In this document: positions 1 to 8,024 of the stretch, in pieces | Layout: each line of letters starts with the position of its first letter | Numbering within the stretch: the stretch's first letter is position 1 | Source: an uncultured Dorea sp. | GTDB taxonomy: Bacteria > Bacillota > Clostridia > Lachnospirales > Lachnospiraceae | DNA length: 21,026 nucleotides | Direction of reading: 5' to 3' | NCBI GenBank assembly: GCA_910584095.1 | Contig: CAJTYU010000034.1 | Location: 1-21,026 of the forward strand | Notes under the pieces: generated by a model | Seen by the model: only the letters and a program-made list of their open reading frames with translations | Database searches by the model: none | Told to the model about the DNA's origin: nothing | Position numbers and translations under genes: made by a program

Positions 1-1
1 C

Positions 2-1492
2 TTGATTTTCCAGTGTTTTCAAAAGTATCGTTATCTAACGTCAGCTTTTGACCGGCCTGCTGTGAAGGAAATGCTGTCAATGGTCAGGGAAGGAAAAATA
101 TGCTGTATCATCGTAAAGGACATTTCACGGTTTGGAAGGAATTATCTGGAAGTGGGAGATTACCTGGAGCAGATTTTCCCTTTTATGGGAGTCCGGTTTA
201 TCTCAATCAACGATGGGTATGACAGTAACGACTACATAGGGACGACAGGGGGGATTGAGATTGCTTTCAAGAGCCTGCTCTATGATATGTACAGTAAGGA
301 TCTGTCTGAAAAGATGCGCTCGTCATTGATGGTGCGGAGGAAAAGGGGAGATTTTATCGGCCCAAGAGCGCCGTTCGGCTACCAGTTTTCTGATAATAAG
401 AAATTCCTGGCGGTGGATAAAACAGCAGCGGAATATGTAAAGCGGATCTTTGGGCTGGCCTGCGAAGGATGTAAAACCGGGGAAATAGCGAAAATACTAA
501 ATAAAGAAAAAATACCAACGCCTGGGAACTATAAGAATCGGGAGAAGCCGCAGTACCATATCATAGACGGGGAAGGATACTGGAACAGCAGCAAAGTACG
601 TAAAGTCCTGCAGAATAAAGTGTATCTTGGAATGGTTGTCAATGGAAAGATGCGGGTAACAGAGATTGGTGGAAGCCACTTCCGGCAAGCGGCGGAGGAA
701 GAGCAGATATGTGTTCCCGACAGGCATGAGGCAATTATTACGGAGCAGGAGTTTTGGCAGGCTTCAAAAGTTTTAAAGAATAACGGAGGCCAGAAAGGAA
801 AAAAGCATACACCAGGGCAGGAAAGTTCATTACTTGGGAAACTGCGGTGCGGGCATTGTGGAAGAAGCCTGATACGGCTTGGCCATAGGAAAGAGCCATG
901 TTTTACCTGTAAAAAGGCAATGTATGAAGACGGCAGTGAATGTATCCGTGAACAGGTCAGCGAGGCAAAACTGGAAGCGGCTGTATTGGAGGGGGTGAAT
1001 CAGAAGCTGGAAGAATGGATTTTAAGGGAAGAACATCGGAAAACAGAGGTTTCCAGAATGGCTCCGGATGGCAGGCAAAGGAAAAACCTAGAGGAGATAC
1101 CTTTATGCCTTTCGGCAAAAAAGAGGAAACAGCTGAGTACAGAATTGAAACAGAGCAGGGATGCGGTAAAAATAGAGAAGCAGTATCTGTATGAGCAGTA
1201 CAAGCGGAACCAAATGGGACGGGAAGCCTACATAAAGAAAATTGAAGCGTTGAGGGAGGAGGAATGCGGGCTATGTGAGCAGATCCAAAGGCTGCAGGAA
1301 GAAAACGAGAAGGATGCAGAGGAATGTGAGATACAGCAGGATGAAACAGAGCAATATGAAAAGTTAGGGAGCCTTACAAAAAATGTAGTGGAACAGTGGA
1401 TTGACAGCATATATGTATATGGGGAATCCCAAATTGATATAGTTTATAAAGAAAAAATAAAGAAATCTAAAAAAAGTATAAAAATTTATTAG
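2..1492 (+). CDS. Large serine recombinase, 5'-truncated (integrase of a mobile element)
   Basis: Site-specific recombinase of the large serine (resolvase/TnpX-like) family, which integrates and excises mobile elements. What is present starts inside the catalytic domain: FDRPAV (residues 16-21), VKDISRFGRNYLEVG (38-52) and the GVRFISINDGYDS strand (63-75). A Recombinase domain follows (about 118-260), then a zinc ribbon with CxxC at 283-286 and partners near 300-314, then a Glu/Lys-rich coiled coil (about 330-450) and a short C-terminal segment. The N-terminal ~60-70 residues with the nucleophilic serine are missing because the window begins here; position 2 is not a credible start. Residues just before FDRPAV (KYRYLTSA) do not look like the usual DDG-x-[ST]G stretch, so a real sequence boundary near position 40 is possible. 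The gene stops right at the remnant of an interrupted peptidase gene, as expected for an integrase next to its attachment site. The family call is secure; whether it is active cannot be judged. Confidence 0.9.
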   Translation: MIFQCFQKYRYLTSAFDRPAVKEMLSMVREGKICCIIVKDISRFGRNYLEVGDYLEQIFPFMGVRFISINDGYDSNDYIGTTGGIEIAFKSLLYDMYSKDLSEKMRSSLMVRRKRGDFIGPRAPFGYQFSDNKKFLAVDKTAAEYVKRIFGLACEGCKTGEIAKILNKEKIPTPGNYKNREKPQYHIIDGEGYWNSSKVRKVLQNKVYLGMVVNGKMRVTEIGGSHFRQAAEEEQICVPDRHEAIITEQEFWQASKVLKNNGGQKGKKHTPGQESSLLGKLRCGHCGRSLIRLGHRKEPCFTCKKAMYEDGSECIREQVSEAKLEAAVLEGVNQKLEEWILREEHRKTEVSRMAPDGRQRKNLEEIPLCLSAKKRKQLSTELKQSRDAVKIEKQYLYEQYKRNQMGREAYIKKIEALREEECGLCEQIQRLQEENEKDAEECEIQQDETEQYEKLGSLTKNVVEQWIDSIYVYGESQIDIVYKEKIKKSKKSIKIY

Positions 1493-1493
1493 T

Positions 1494-1634
1494 CCTTACT
1501 TGACAGCACCATATGGGGAGAAGGTGAAAGCGTATCTAAGGCGCGGGGCGAGGCCGCTTCCAGGGTTTACTGAGTATCCGAATCCGCAGGTGGGGTATGG
1601 GGCGCTGTGCGTTAGGGATAGCCTGCCGGTATAA
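1494..1634 (+). pseudogene. 3' remnant of an S8-family (subtilisin/Csp-like) peptidase gene
   Basis: From the recombinase stop to the TAA at 1632-1634 there is an open frame with no start codon or ribosome site of its own. It encodes GEKVKAYLRRGARPLPGF, then TEYPNPQVGYGALCVRDSLP, then V. I recognise this as the usual extreme C-terminus of the S8 peptidases common in Lachnospiraceae, related to the Csp germination proteases. The frame stays open upstream through SPYLTA and then runs into the recombinase stop, so the rest of the peptidase must lie elsewhere, presumably beyond the left end of the element. The exact crossover is not resolvable, but it lies roughly within 1490-1512. Family identification is from memory of the C-terminal motif, with no search. 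Confidence 0.65.
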
Positions 1635-1668
1635 ACAGTGTTTTTTAATGAAAAGAGAAAACGTTATC

Positions 1669-1697
1669 TTTTTACTTTTGGAAATCAGTGATATACT
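1669..1697 (+). promoter_or_regulatory. Extended -10 promoter for the two-component genes
   Basis: TGATATACT at 1689-1697 is an extended -10 (TG-n-TATACT). A weak TTTTTA -35 lies 17 bp upstream. It is about 33 bp before the response-regulator start. An alternative reading is TTGGAA (1678-1683), 17 bp, TTTAAT (1701-1706). Confidence 0.45.
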
Positions 1698-1729
1698 ATA
1701 TTTAATAATGATTCGTGGAGAGTATATCA

Positions 1730-2410
1730 ATGTGTATAAATGCGAAACTTCTAATTGCGGATGACGAACCGGGGATTCTTCAATTATTAAAGGATTATTT
1801 TGAAATTCAGGGGTATCAGGTTATAGAAGCAAAGGATGGTCCGGAGGTTCTTTCCAAACTTTCTTTGGAGCCGGATTTGATACTTCTGGATGTGAGGATG
1901 CCATTCATGGACGGTTTTGAGGTGTGTGAACGGATTCGCGGCCATGTGTCCTGTCCCATTTTGTTCCTGACTGCAAAAATTGAAGAATCCGACCGGGTTC
2001 GGGGGTTTATGACAGGCGGAGACGATTATATACTGAAGCCCTTTAGTATCGACGAACTTGGAGCAAGAGTGAAAGCGCATCTTAGGAGAGAAAACCGCCG
2101 TAAGACGGATAAGACTGTGAAGATTTTTGATCGTCTTGCGATACACTATGAGGAGAAAAGCGTTTATTATGATAACACGATTATTTCCCTTACAAAGACA
2201 GAGTTTCGGATTGTAGAGCAGTTATCCTTAAGACCGGGGCAGATATTCAGTAAAGAACAGCTATATGAAAAAGTAAGGGGCTATGACGGAAATGCGGACA
2301 GCAGTATTATTACGGAGCATATACGGAGAATACGGAGCAAAATCGGCAGATATACAGAACAGATATATATAGAAACGGTATGGGGAGTTGGTTACAGATG
2401 GATTGGTTAG
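1730..2410 (+). CDS. OmpR/PhoB-family response regulator
   Basis: DNA-binding response regulator of 226 aa. The receiver domain (about 6-118) shows the acidic pair D11-D12, phosphoacceptor D54 in LILLDVRMP, T81 in LFLTAK and K103 in ILKPF. The C-terminal winged helix (about 130-226) contains SLTKTEFRIVEQL and ends VWGVGYRWIG, the OmpR-family hallmark. The ATG at 1730 is chosen because GTGGAG (1715-1720) lies 9 nt upstream. The GTG at 1715 would extend the protein by 5 residues but has no ribosome site. The stop overlaps the kinase start by 13 bp, indicating co-translation. Downstream is an ABC exporter operon with an 11-bp-period direct repeat in its promoter, the likely target. The promoter at 1669 lies just past the mobile-element junction. 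The inducing signal is unknown. Confidence 0.93.
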   Translation: MCINAKLLIADDEPGILQLLKDYFEIQGYQVIEAKDGPEVLSKLSLEPDLILLDVRMPFMDGFEVCERIRGHVSCPILFLTAKIEESDRVRGFMTGGDDYILKPFSIDELGARVKAHLRRENRRKTDKTVKIFDRLAIHYEEKSVYYDNTIISLTKTEFRIVEQLSLRPGQIFSKEQLYEKVRGYDGNADSSIITEHIRRIRSKIGRYTEQIYIETVWGVGYRWIG

Positions 2411-3483
2411 ATGAAAAATTAGAAAGGCTGTTTTTTTATATTCGAAATCTTTCTTTTCGAAAAGCAATGCTGGCGTATATTTTTGTTCTGGCGGGAATTA
2501 CAGCTGTTTTGACTTATGTGACAGAAGCCTTCTGCAGTTATCAGAAAATCCCGCTGGCAGGAGAGTGGTGCGGATATGTTTATGCGTTTGCAGGGATAAT
2601 TATAACGATATTTGTTTTCTATCATAAGCGGCTGAAAAAGCCGTTTTCTATTTTGAATGAGAGCGTTGATAATATCCGGTGCAGCAATTTGGATTTTCAT
2701 GTCTCTTATGACAGCAAGGATGAATTTGGCTGTTTATGCGGTTCTGTGGAGGCTATGCGTCTGGAACTGGAGAAAAATAAGGAGGAGCTGTGGCGTTTGG
2801 TTGACAGGCAGAAGGAATTAAATGCTGCATTTGCTCATGACCTGCGCACACCGCTTACGGTGCTTAGGGGCTACACTGATTTTCTTGCAAGATATATTCC
2901 AGAGGGAAAGCTCAGTGAGGAAAAGGTTCAGGATACCTTAAAGCTTATGGCGGAACATATCAGGCGTCTGGAGGATTACAGCTATACGATGAAAGGAATT
3001 AGGAGTATTGAGGATGTGCCGCTGTCTCTTCGGAAGACAACGCTTCATAAGCTTGACAGCCGAGTAAAGGAAGTGATATTTGCGTTGAATCAGACAGGGG
3101 GGATTCAGATTGAGTATCAGGGATTTAACGAGGAGCTCTCTTTGTCGGCTGACGACGGCATCATCATGGAGGTGTTGGAAAATCTGCTGTCTAATGCGAT
3201 ACGTTATGCCGGGACTCGGATTGAGGTCTGGATGGATTATAATAGCCCGGAAAGAGAACTTATTGCTGTAGTGAGAGACGACGGGCCCGGATTTTCAGAG
3301 GAACAGCTTACACAGGCGGTAAAACCTTATCATAAAGAATTCTCTGCGGATAAAGAAATGGAGCATTTTGGCATCGGTCTTCATATCAGTCAGGAGCTGT
3401 GCAGGAAACACGGAGGGATGTTAAGCGTGGCAAATAGTATGCTGGGCGGAGCGGCAGTAACTGCATCGTTTAGGTCTCAATAA
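2398..3483 (+). CDS. Sensor histidine kinase with short extracytoplasmic loop
   Basis: Membrane histidine kinase, 361 aa, partner of the overlapping response regulator. Two membrane segments (about 24-44 and 58-76) flank only about 13 exposed residues. A HAMP-like linker (about 77-130) follows, then the H-box AFAHDLRTPLT with H147, the N-box NLLSNAIRYA (262-271), G1 DDGPGF (294-299) and G2 GIGL (325-328). All catalytic motifs are intact. The start at 2398 is preferred over the ATG at 2380 because GGGGAG (2382-2387) lies 10 nt upstream of 2398. The tiny external loop resembles kinases that sense within the membrane or through a partner transporter, and a three-gene ABC transporter follows. That functional link is inference from context. 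Length and layout are ordinary for this family. Confidence 0.93.
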   Translation: MDWLDEKLERLFFYIRNLSFRKAMLAYIFVLAGITAVLTYVTEAFCSYQKIPLAGEWCGYVYAFAGIIITIFVFYHKRLKKPFSILNESVDNIRCSNLDFHVSYDSKDEFGCLCGSVEAMRLELEKNKEELWRLVDRQKELNAAFAHDLRTPLTVLRGYTDFLARYIPEGKLSEEKVQDTLKLMAEHIRRLEDYSYTMKGIRSIEDVPLSLRKTTLHKLDSRVKEVIFALNQTGGIQIEYQGFNEELSLSADDGIIMEVLENLLSNAIRYAGTRIEVWMDYNSPERELIAVVRDDGPGFSEEQLTQAVKPYHKEFSADKEMEHFGIGLHISQELCRKHGGMLSVANSMLGGAAVTASFRSQ

Positions 3484-3575
3484 AAATGTTTTGGCATGGC
3501 GCGGTCTGTTTATGGCTTAAAGGGACTGTTTCTGCAGAAAATATTTAGAAAAAACCTCAATAATTCTTAATTATT

Positions 3576-3614
3576 TGTAGAGAAAATGTAGAGATTTTCG
3601 TTCTATGCTATAGA
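3576..3614 (+). promoter_or_regulatory. ABC operon promoter with 11-bp-period direct repeat (candidate response-regulator site)
   Basis: TGTAGAGA occurs at 3576-3583 and again at 3587-3594, exactly one helical turn apart. This is the arrangement bound by OmpR/PhoB-type dimers. An extended -10, TGCTATAGA (3606-3614), sits so that its -35 hexamer (3586-3591, ATGTAG, poor) falls inside the second repeat, as in activator-dependent promoters. The ATPase start codon is 28 bp downstream of the -10. Confidence 0.5.
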
Positions 3615-3641
3615 TAGTTCAGTAAGGAAGGGGGATTTTTA

Positions 3642-4541
3642 ATGTCCACGGCAATAAAGATACGAAATTTGAACCAGTACTATGGAAAGAAGCAGGCGTT
3701 AAAGAATGTAAATCTTACGATAAAAACAGGAATGTTCGGCCTTCTGGGAAGAAATGGAGCTGGAAAGACTACATTGATGAAGGTGCTGGCAACTCTGATC
3801 CCGAGGTCAGAGGGTGATATTTCTGTATGCGGGAGAAAGGTGGAGCGCGTTCAGGGCGTAAGAAAGATTGTGGGATATCTGCCGCAGGATTTTTCCGTGT
3901 ATCCGAATATGACTGTCTATGAGGCAATGGATTATCTGGGCGTTTTATCAGGGTTGAATAAAGGGCAGAGAAAGGAGCGGATTCCAAAGCTTCTGGAGAG
4001 GGTGAATCTTCAGGATGACAGCCGCAAAAAGGTGAAAGCGCTCTCAGGGGGCATGAAGCAAAGGCTTGGCATTGCGCAGGCAATTCTGCACGATCCGAAA
4101 GTGTTGATTGTGGATGAGCCTACAGCGGGACTTGATCCGGAGGAAAGAGTGCGGTTCCGCAATCTGCTATGTGAGATTGCAGAAGATAGAATTGTGATTC
4201 TTTCAACCCATATTGTGGGCGACATTGAGGCAACCTGTGAAAATATTGCGGTATTGGATGAAGGAGAAATCATTTATAAGGGAACGGTTACTGATTTAAT
4301 CGGCATGGCGGAAGGAAAAGTTTATTCTGCGGAAATCAGTAAACGTGAGCTGGAGTACTTAAAAGGGCAGTTTACTGTTACCAGTATGCTGACTATGGGG
4401 AATAATGTCATGGTCCGCTTCCTTGCAAATAAGCAGCCCTTTGCATCGGCAAAGTCTTGCGAGCCGGGCGTGGAGGATGCTTATATGTATCTGATGCAGA
4501 CGAAGGGAGGCGGGATTTCATGTTTGGACAGTTATTTATAA
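3642..4541 (+). CDS. ABC transporter ATP-binding protein
   Basis: Cytoplasmic ATPase of an ABC-2 type exporter, 299 aa. Visible motifs are Walker A GRNGAGKTT (36-44), Q-loop YLPQDF (Q82), signature LSGGMKQR (134-141), Walker B VLIVDEP (154-160) and H-loop STHIV (H190). The C-terminal ~85 residues form the usual accessory domain. The ATG at 3642 is preceded by AAGGAAGGGGG. The reading frame runs 22 bp into the first permease gene, so the two are translationally coupled. Together with two permeases it forms a complete transporter, preceded by a two-component system and a promoter carrying its probable site. The substrate cannot be told from sequence. Exporters with this layout often handle antimicrobial peptides or similar stressors, but that is a guess here. 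Confidence 0.93.
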   Translation: MSTAIKIRNLNQYYGKKQALKNVNLTIKTGMFGLLGRNGAGKTTLMKVLATLIPRSEGDISVCGRKVERVQGVRKIVGYLPQDFSVYPNMTVYEAMDYLGVLSGLNKGQRKERIPKLLERVNLQDDSRKKVKALSGGMKQRLGIAQAILHDPKVLIVDEPTAGLDPEERVRFRNLLCEIAEDRIVILSTHIVGDIEATCENIAVLDEGEIIYKGTVTDLIGMAEGKVYSAEISKRELEYLKGQFTVTSMLTMGNNVMVRFLANKQPFASAKSCEPGVEDAYMYLMQTKGGGISCLDSYL

Positions 4542-5770
4542 AGGAATGCCGTCAGACATTGAAAAGCCTGATTTTCTGGCTGATTGTTCTCGGACTGCTG
4601 CTGAACTTTTCAACGCAGCTTGGCAAAATGGAAATTATGGACGCGCCTGTAAAGGGGCAGGAGGAATATGGGTATCATGCCACTACAGATAAGGAAGTTA
4701 TTATGGAGAGTACGCTGGGAGCCTTGGCAGAAGAATACTATAGAGGAAATTATGCCGCCTATCCAATCGGGTTTTATAAAAATGTTACTTTAAATAAAAA
4801 AGAAAATAGCAGGATTGAAGAAATCATAGAAGAAACTACTGGCTTGTCTGGAACGGAAGAGATTGAAAAAGCGATTGACAGCTGGTATGCAGAAGGAGGA
4901 CCAAAAACAGAGCAGATGACAGGAAGCCTTATGCTGGAACCGGAAGAGGACCTGACCTATGAACAGTTTATAGAATTGATGGATGAGGCTGACGGTATTA
5001 TCGGAGGAGGTTCTAAGTATGGAGATGGATATCGGGGTACAAATGCACAGGTGCCTATGACTTATGAAGAGGCGTTGGAGGAGTACCGGTTTTTAATAGA
5101 AAAAGACAAACTTACCGGAGGGTACGCAAGGCTTTTCTCAGATTATATGGTAATTTTCCTCAGCATTCTCCCGGTATTTCTTGCAGTCACCAGAAGCCTC
5201 AGGGACCGGAGGGCAAAGATTCAAGAGCTGATTTATACAAGAAGAGCTTCTTCGTTTGTCGTCGTATCCAGCCGATATTTTGCAATGCTTGCAATGCTGG
5301 CTGTTTCAGTGCTGGCGCTTTCTGCTATTCCGTTGATGCAGTGCGTAAAATATGGAAGCTCTGCCGGAATATCGGTTGATATATTTGCTTTTGTAAAGTA
5401 TACGTTTGGATGGCTTATGCCCGCAGTTATGATAACGCTGTCTGTGGGTATGTTCCTGACAGAACTTACCGATACGGCTGTGGCGGTTCTTGTACAGGGG
5501 GCTTGGTGGTTTGTCAGTATATTTGCCGGAGTAAACAGTCTAAAAGGCGGAATGTACGGATGGAATCTTGCGCCTAGGCATAACACGGAACTGAACTGGA
5601 AAGGATATCAGGATGGGTTTTCACAGCTTGCCGCTAACCGGATTTTTTATGCGGCTCTTTCGATGGTCTTGTTGGCATTTACAGTGTTTATTTATTCTCA
5701 AAAAAGGAAAGGAAGGCTTGTGATCCGTGGAAAGATATTGGCAGATAGAAAAAATAAATTTAAAGTATAA
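4520..5770 (+). CDS. ABC transporter permease 1 with large exposed domain
   Basis: Integral membrane subunit, 416 aa. The start at 4520 has GGGAGG (4505-4510) 9 nt upstream; the open frame extends further 5' but without a ribosome site. One membrane helix (about 16-30) is followed by about 175 hydrophilic, acid-rich residues (about 35-205) that should lie outside the cell. Further hydrophobic segments follow at about 208-226, 252-274, 288-312, 318-338 and 376-393. A first helix, a big external domain and a C-terminal bundle is typical of ABC-2 type exporter permeases. The last 44 bp overlap the second permease gene. I recognise no subfamily in the external domain. Its substrate and any role in presenting a signal to the neighbouring kinase are unknown. 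Confidence 0.85.
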   Translation: MFGQLFIKECRQTLKSLIFWLIVLGLLLNFSTQLGKMEIMDAPVKGQEEYGYHATTDKEVIMESTLGALAEEYYRGNYAAYPIGFYKNVTLNKKENSRIEEIIEETTGLSGTEEIEKAIDSWYAEGGPKTEQMTGSLMLEPEEDLTYEQFIELMDEADGIIGGGSKYGDGYRGTNAQVPMTYEEALEEYRFLIEKDKLTGGYARLFSDYMVIFLSILPVFLAVTRSLRDRRAKIQELIYTRRASSFVVVSSRYFAMLAMLAVSVLALSAIPLMQCVKYGSSAGISVDIFAFVKYTFGWLMPAVMITLSVGMFLTELTDTAVAVLVQGAWWFVSIFAGVNSLKGGMYGWNLAPRHNTELNWKGYQDGFSQLAANRIFYAALSMVLLAFTVFIYSQKRKGRLVIRGKILADRKNKFKV

Positions 5771-6389
5771 TGTTCCGCTTCATATTTTGGTGTGTGCATT
5801 GATTCTGGGATTGTCGCCATTCCTTGTGGGCGTGGCTAATCTGGAAAAACAGGATACTGCAAAGGTGTTGGAGATGTATGCGGCATTGATAGGAATCGTA
5901 ATGCTCACGCCCATATTCCTGCCGGAACAATCAAAAGAAATCAGGGAGCTTGCAGGTTCTAAATATATGAAAAGCTCATCTGTATATTTACTCCGGGTTA
6001 TTGGAAACGGCTTGATATTGGCATTTTTTCTAGCTATTTATACAGTTGTTTTAAGGCGGAATCACTGCGTATTTCCAGTAGTTTGTTATTTCCTTGGAAC
6101 TTATGCAGAAATGTTGTTCATGGGAGGACTGGGAATATTCAGCTATGGGCTGTGCGACAACCTGATTGCCGGCTATATGCTGCCGCTGTTCTATTATATT
6201 ATTGCGATGGGCAGCGGGAACAGATTTTTGAAGCTGTTTTATCCATTTTCTATGGCCGCTGGAAGCTATACGGAGAAATATGTATTAGTGGCCGCTGGAA
6301 TTTTCCTGACAGCCGGAGGAATCGCTCTCCGGTGCCGGAGAAAATGCGTCTTCCAGAGTGGTTTTTTTCCGGGAAAACGGAACCGGTGA
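5727..6389 (+). CDS. ABC transporter permease 2
   Basis: Membrane protein of 220 aa with about six hydrophobic segments (about 18-38, 51-66, 86-106, 115-138, 146-162, 184-204) and no large soluble domain. It begins with GTG at 5727, supported by AAAGGAAGG (5708-5716) about 10 nt upstream, and overlaps the preceding permease by 44 bp. It is very probably the second membrane half of the same exporter. The C-terminus is basic (RCRRK, GKRNR) and cytoplasmic. No subfamily is recognised. It is the last gene of the exporter set; malQ follows after 62 bp with no clear terminator, so read-through is possible. Confidence 0.8.
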   Translation: MERYWQIEKINLKYNVPLHILVCALILGLSPFLVGVANLEKQDTAKVLEMYAALIGIVMLTPIFLPEQSKEIRELAGSKYMKSSSVYLLRVIGNGLILAFFLAIYTVVLRRNHCVFPVVCYFLGTYAEMLFMGGLGIFSYGLCDNLIAGYMLPLFYYIIAMGSGNRFLKLFYPFSMAAGSYTEKYVLVAAGIFLTAGGIALRCRRKCVFQSGFFPGKRNR

Positions 6390-6451
6390 TTTCTGACCAT
6401 TATGGCATTTTGTTTGAAATCTGCAGAAAACAGGAAAAGGAGGAATTAAGA

Positions 6452-7963
6452 ATGAGAAGAAGCGGAATCTTGCTTCCGGTCAGCAGCCTGCCGTCCCGAT
6501 ATGGGATTGGCTGCTTTTCAAAGGAGGCGTATGAATGGATAGATTTTTTGAAAAGGGCGGGACAGGGATTTTGGCAGATTCTTCCATTGGGGCCCATCGG
6601 ATATGGGGATTCTCCTTATCAGTCTTTTTCTACATTTGCCGGAAATCCTTATTTTATTAGTTTGGAAAAATTGATTTCCTATGGATGGCTGGAAGATAAA
6701 GAATGTGAGGAAATTGTGTGGGGAATCGATGAACGGTATGTTGATTACGGAATATTATATGAGAACCGGTTTAATCTGCTTAAGAAAGCCTTTGTGCGGA
6801 GCGAGATAGAGGAAAATCCAGATTTTCTTGAATTTAGAAAGAAGGAAAAAGAGTGGCTTGAGGATTATGCTCTATTTATGGCGTTGAAAAAGGAACATGA
6901 TGGGGAACCATGGACCGTATGGGAGGATGCCTTAAGATATCGTGACGGACAGACTCTACGGCAGAAACAAGAGGAGCTTAAAGAGGAAATCTGTTTTTAT
7001 GAATTTCTGCAATTTGAATTTTATCGGGAATGGCTGGAACTAAAAGGTTATGCGAATAGCCAGGGGATTCAGATTATCGGAGATATACCGATTTATGTAT
7101 CTATGGACAGCGCTGACGCATGGTCTGGAAAAGAATTGTTTCAGTTTGACGAGCAGGCACGGCCTCTTGGGGTTGCCGGATGTCCGCCGGATGGATTTTC
7201 TGCAGTCGGGCAGTTGTGGGGAAACCCTCTTTATGACTGGGAATATCATCAGTCCACAGGGTTTGACTGGTGGATGAAGCGTTTAGGTCACAGCTTCCGA
7301 ATGTACGATGTGGTACGGATTGATCATTTCCGTGGATTTGACGAGTATTATGAGATTCCTTACGGAGACGCAGATGCAAGGGGAGGAAGGTGGAGAAAGG
7401 GACCCGGAATTAAATTGTTTGAGAAAGTCCGTCAGGTTTTTGGAAAGAGAGAAATTATCGCGGAGGATCTGGGATATGTGACGGACTCAGTGAGAAGGCT
7501 GGTGGCGGACAGCGGTTATCCGGGAATGAAGGTATTAGAATTTGCCTTTGATTCGAGAGATTCAGGCAGCGCTAATGATTACCTGCCTTATAATTATGAT
7601 AAAAATACCATAGTGTATACCGGGACGCATGACAATGAAACGATTGCCGGATGGTTCTGTGAAGGGATACGGGATGAGGAGCAGCGGATGGTAAGAGATT
7701 ATCTGTGCGAGTATAGTCGTGAGGATGATGAGATGTATTATCCGCTGGTGTGTATGGCTATGGCAAGCGTGTCGAAATTGTGTGTAATACCCTTGCAGGA
7801 TTGGCTGGGATATGATAATCGTGCCAGAATGAATGTGCCGTCTACAACTGGGAATAACTGGAAATGGAGAGTGAAAAAGGAAGAGCTGACAGAGGAATTA
7901 GCCGAAATGATATGTCTGGCGGCAAAGCGATATGGAAGATTAAATAGAGAATATGCAGATTGA
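6452..7963 (+). CDS. malQ: 4-alpha-glucanotransferase (amylomaltase, GH77)
   Basis: Cytoplasmic enzyme that transfers alpha-1,4-glucan segments between maltodextrins, freeing glucose, in maltodextrin and glycogen use. 503 aa, the normal length. It opens RRSGILLPVSSLPSRYGIG, the family N-terminus. Catalytic residues are visible: nucleophile D291 in VRIDHFRGFDEY, acid/base E338 in IIAEDLGYV and D394 in YTGTHDNET. The GH77 SADAWSGKELF and FSAVGQLWGNPLYDW blocks are also present. The ATG at 6452 is chosen because of AAGGAGGA just upstream. The frame is open back to 6083 but that part overlaps the permease gene and lacks family similarity. No other maltodextrin genes lie nearby, so its place after the exporter says little about function. 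Confidence 0.95.
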   Translation: MRRSGILLPVSSLPSRYGIGCFSKEAYEWIDFLKRAGQGFWQILPLGPIGYGDSPYQSFSTFAGNPYFISLEKLISYGWLEDKECEEIVWGIDERYVDYGILYENRFNLLKKAFVRSEIEENPDFLEFRKKEKEWLEDYALFMALKKEHDGEPWTVWEDALRYRDGQTLRQKQEELKEEICFYEFLQFEFYREWLELKGYANSQGIQIIGDIPIYVSMDSADAWSGKELFQFDEQARPLGVAGCPPDGFSAVGQLWGNPLYDWEYHQSTGFDWWMKRLGHSFRMYDVVRIDHFRGFDEYYEIPYGDADARGGRWRKGPGIKLFEKVRQVFGKREIIAEDLGYVTDSVRRLVADSGYPGMKVLEFAFDSRDSGSANDYLPYNYDKNTIVYTGTHDNETIAGWFCEGIRDEEQRMVRDYLCEYSREDDEMYYPLVCMAMASVSKLCVIPLQDWLGYDNRARMNVPSTTGNNWKWRVKKEELTEELAEMICLAAKRYGRLNREYAD

Positions 7964-7988
7964 ATTTGCGTGTATTTCCGGATATAAT
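7960..7988 (+). promoter_or_regulatory. dinB promoter overlapping the malQ stop codon
   Basis: TTGAAT (7960-7965), 17 bp, TATAAT (7983-7988): a perfect -10 with optimal spacing. The -35 includes the malQ TGA. No GAAC-N4-GTTC LexA box is seen nearby. A short imperfect palindrome, TTGTAAATACAA (7999-8010), lies just downstream of the -10. Confidence 0.65.
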
Positions 7989-8024
7989 AGGATTGCAGTT
8001 GTAAATACAAACAAGGAGCATATG

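Noticed and set aside
4457..4519. Upstream extension of the permease 1 frame
   Set aside because: No ribosome site; GGGAGG is correctly spaced for 4520, and MFGQLFIKE is a typical permease start.
6083..6451. N-terminal extension of the malQ frame
   Set aside because: It overlaps the permease 2 gene, has no family similarity, and a perfect ribosome site precedes the ATG at 6452.
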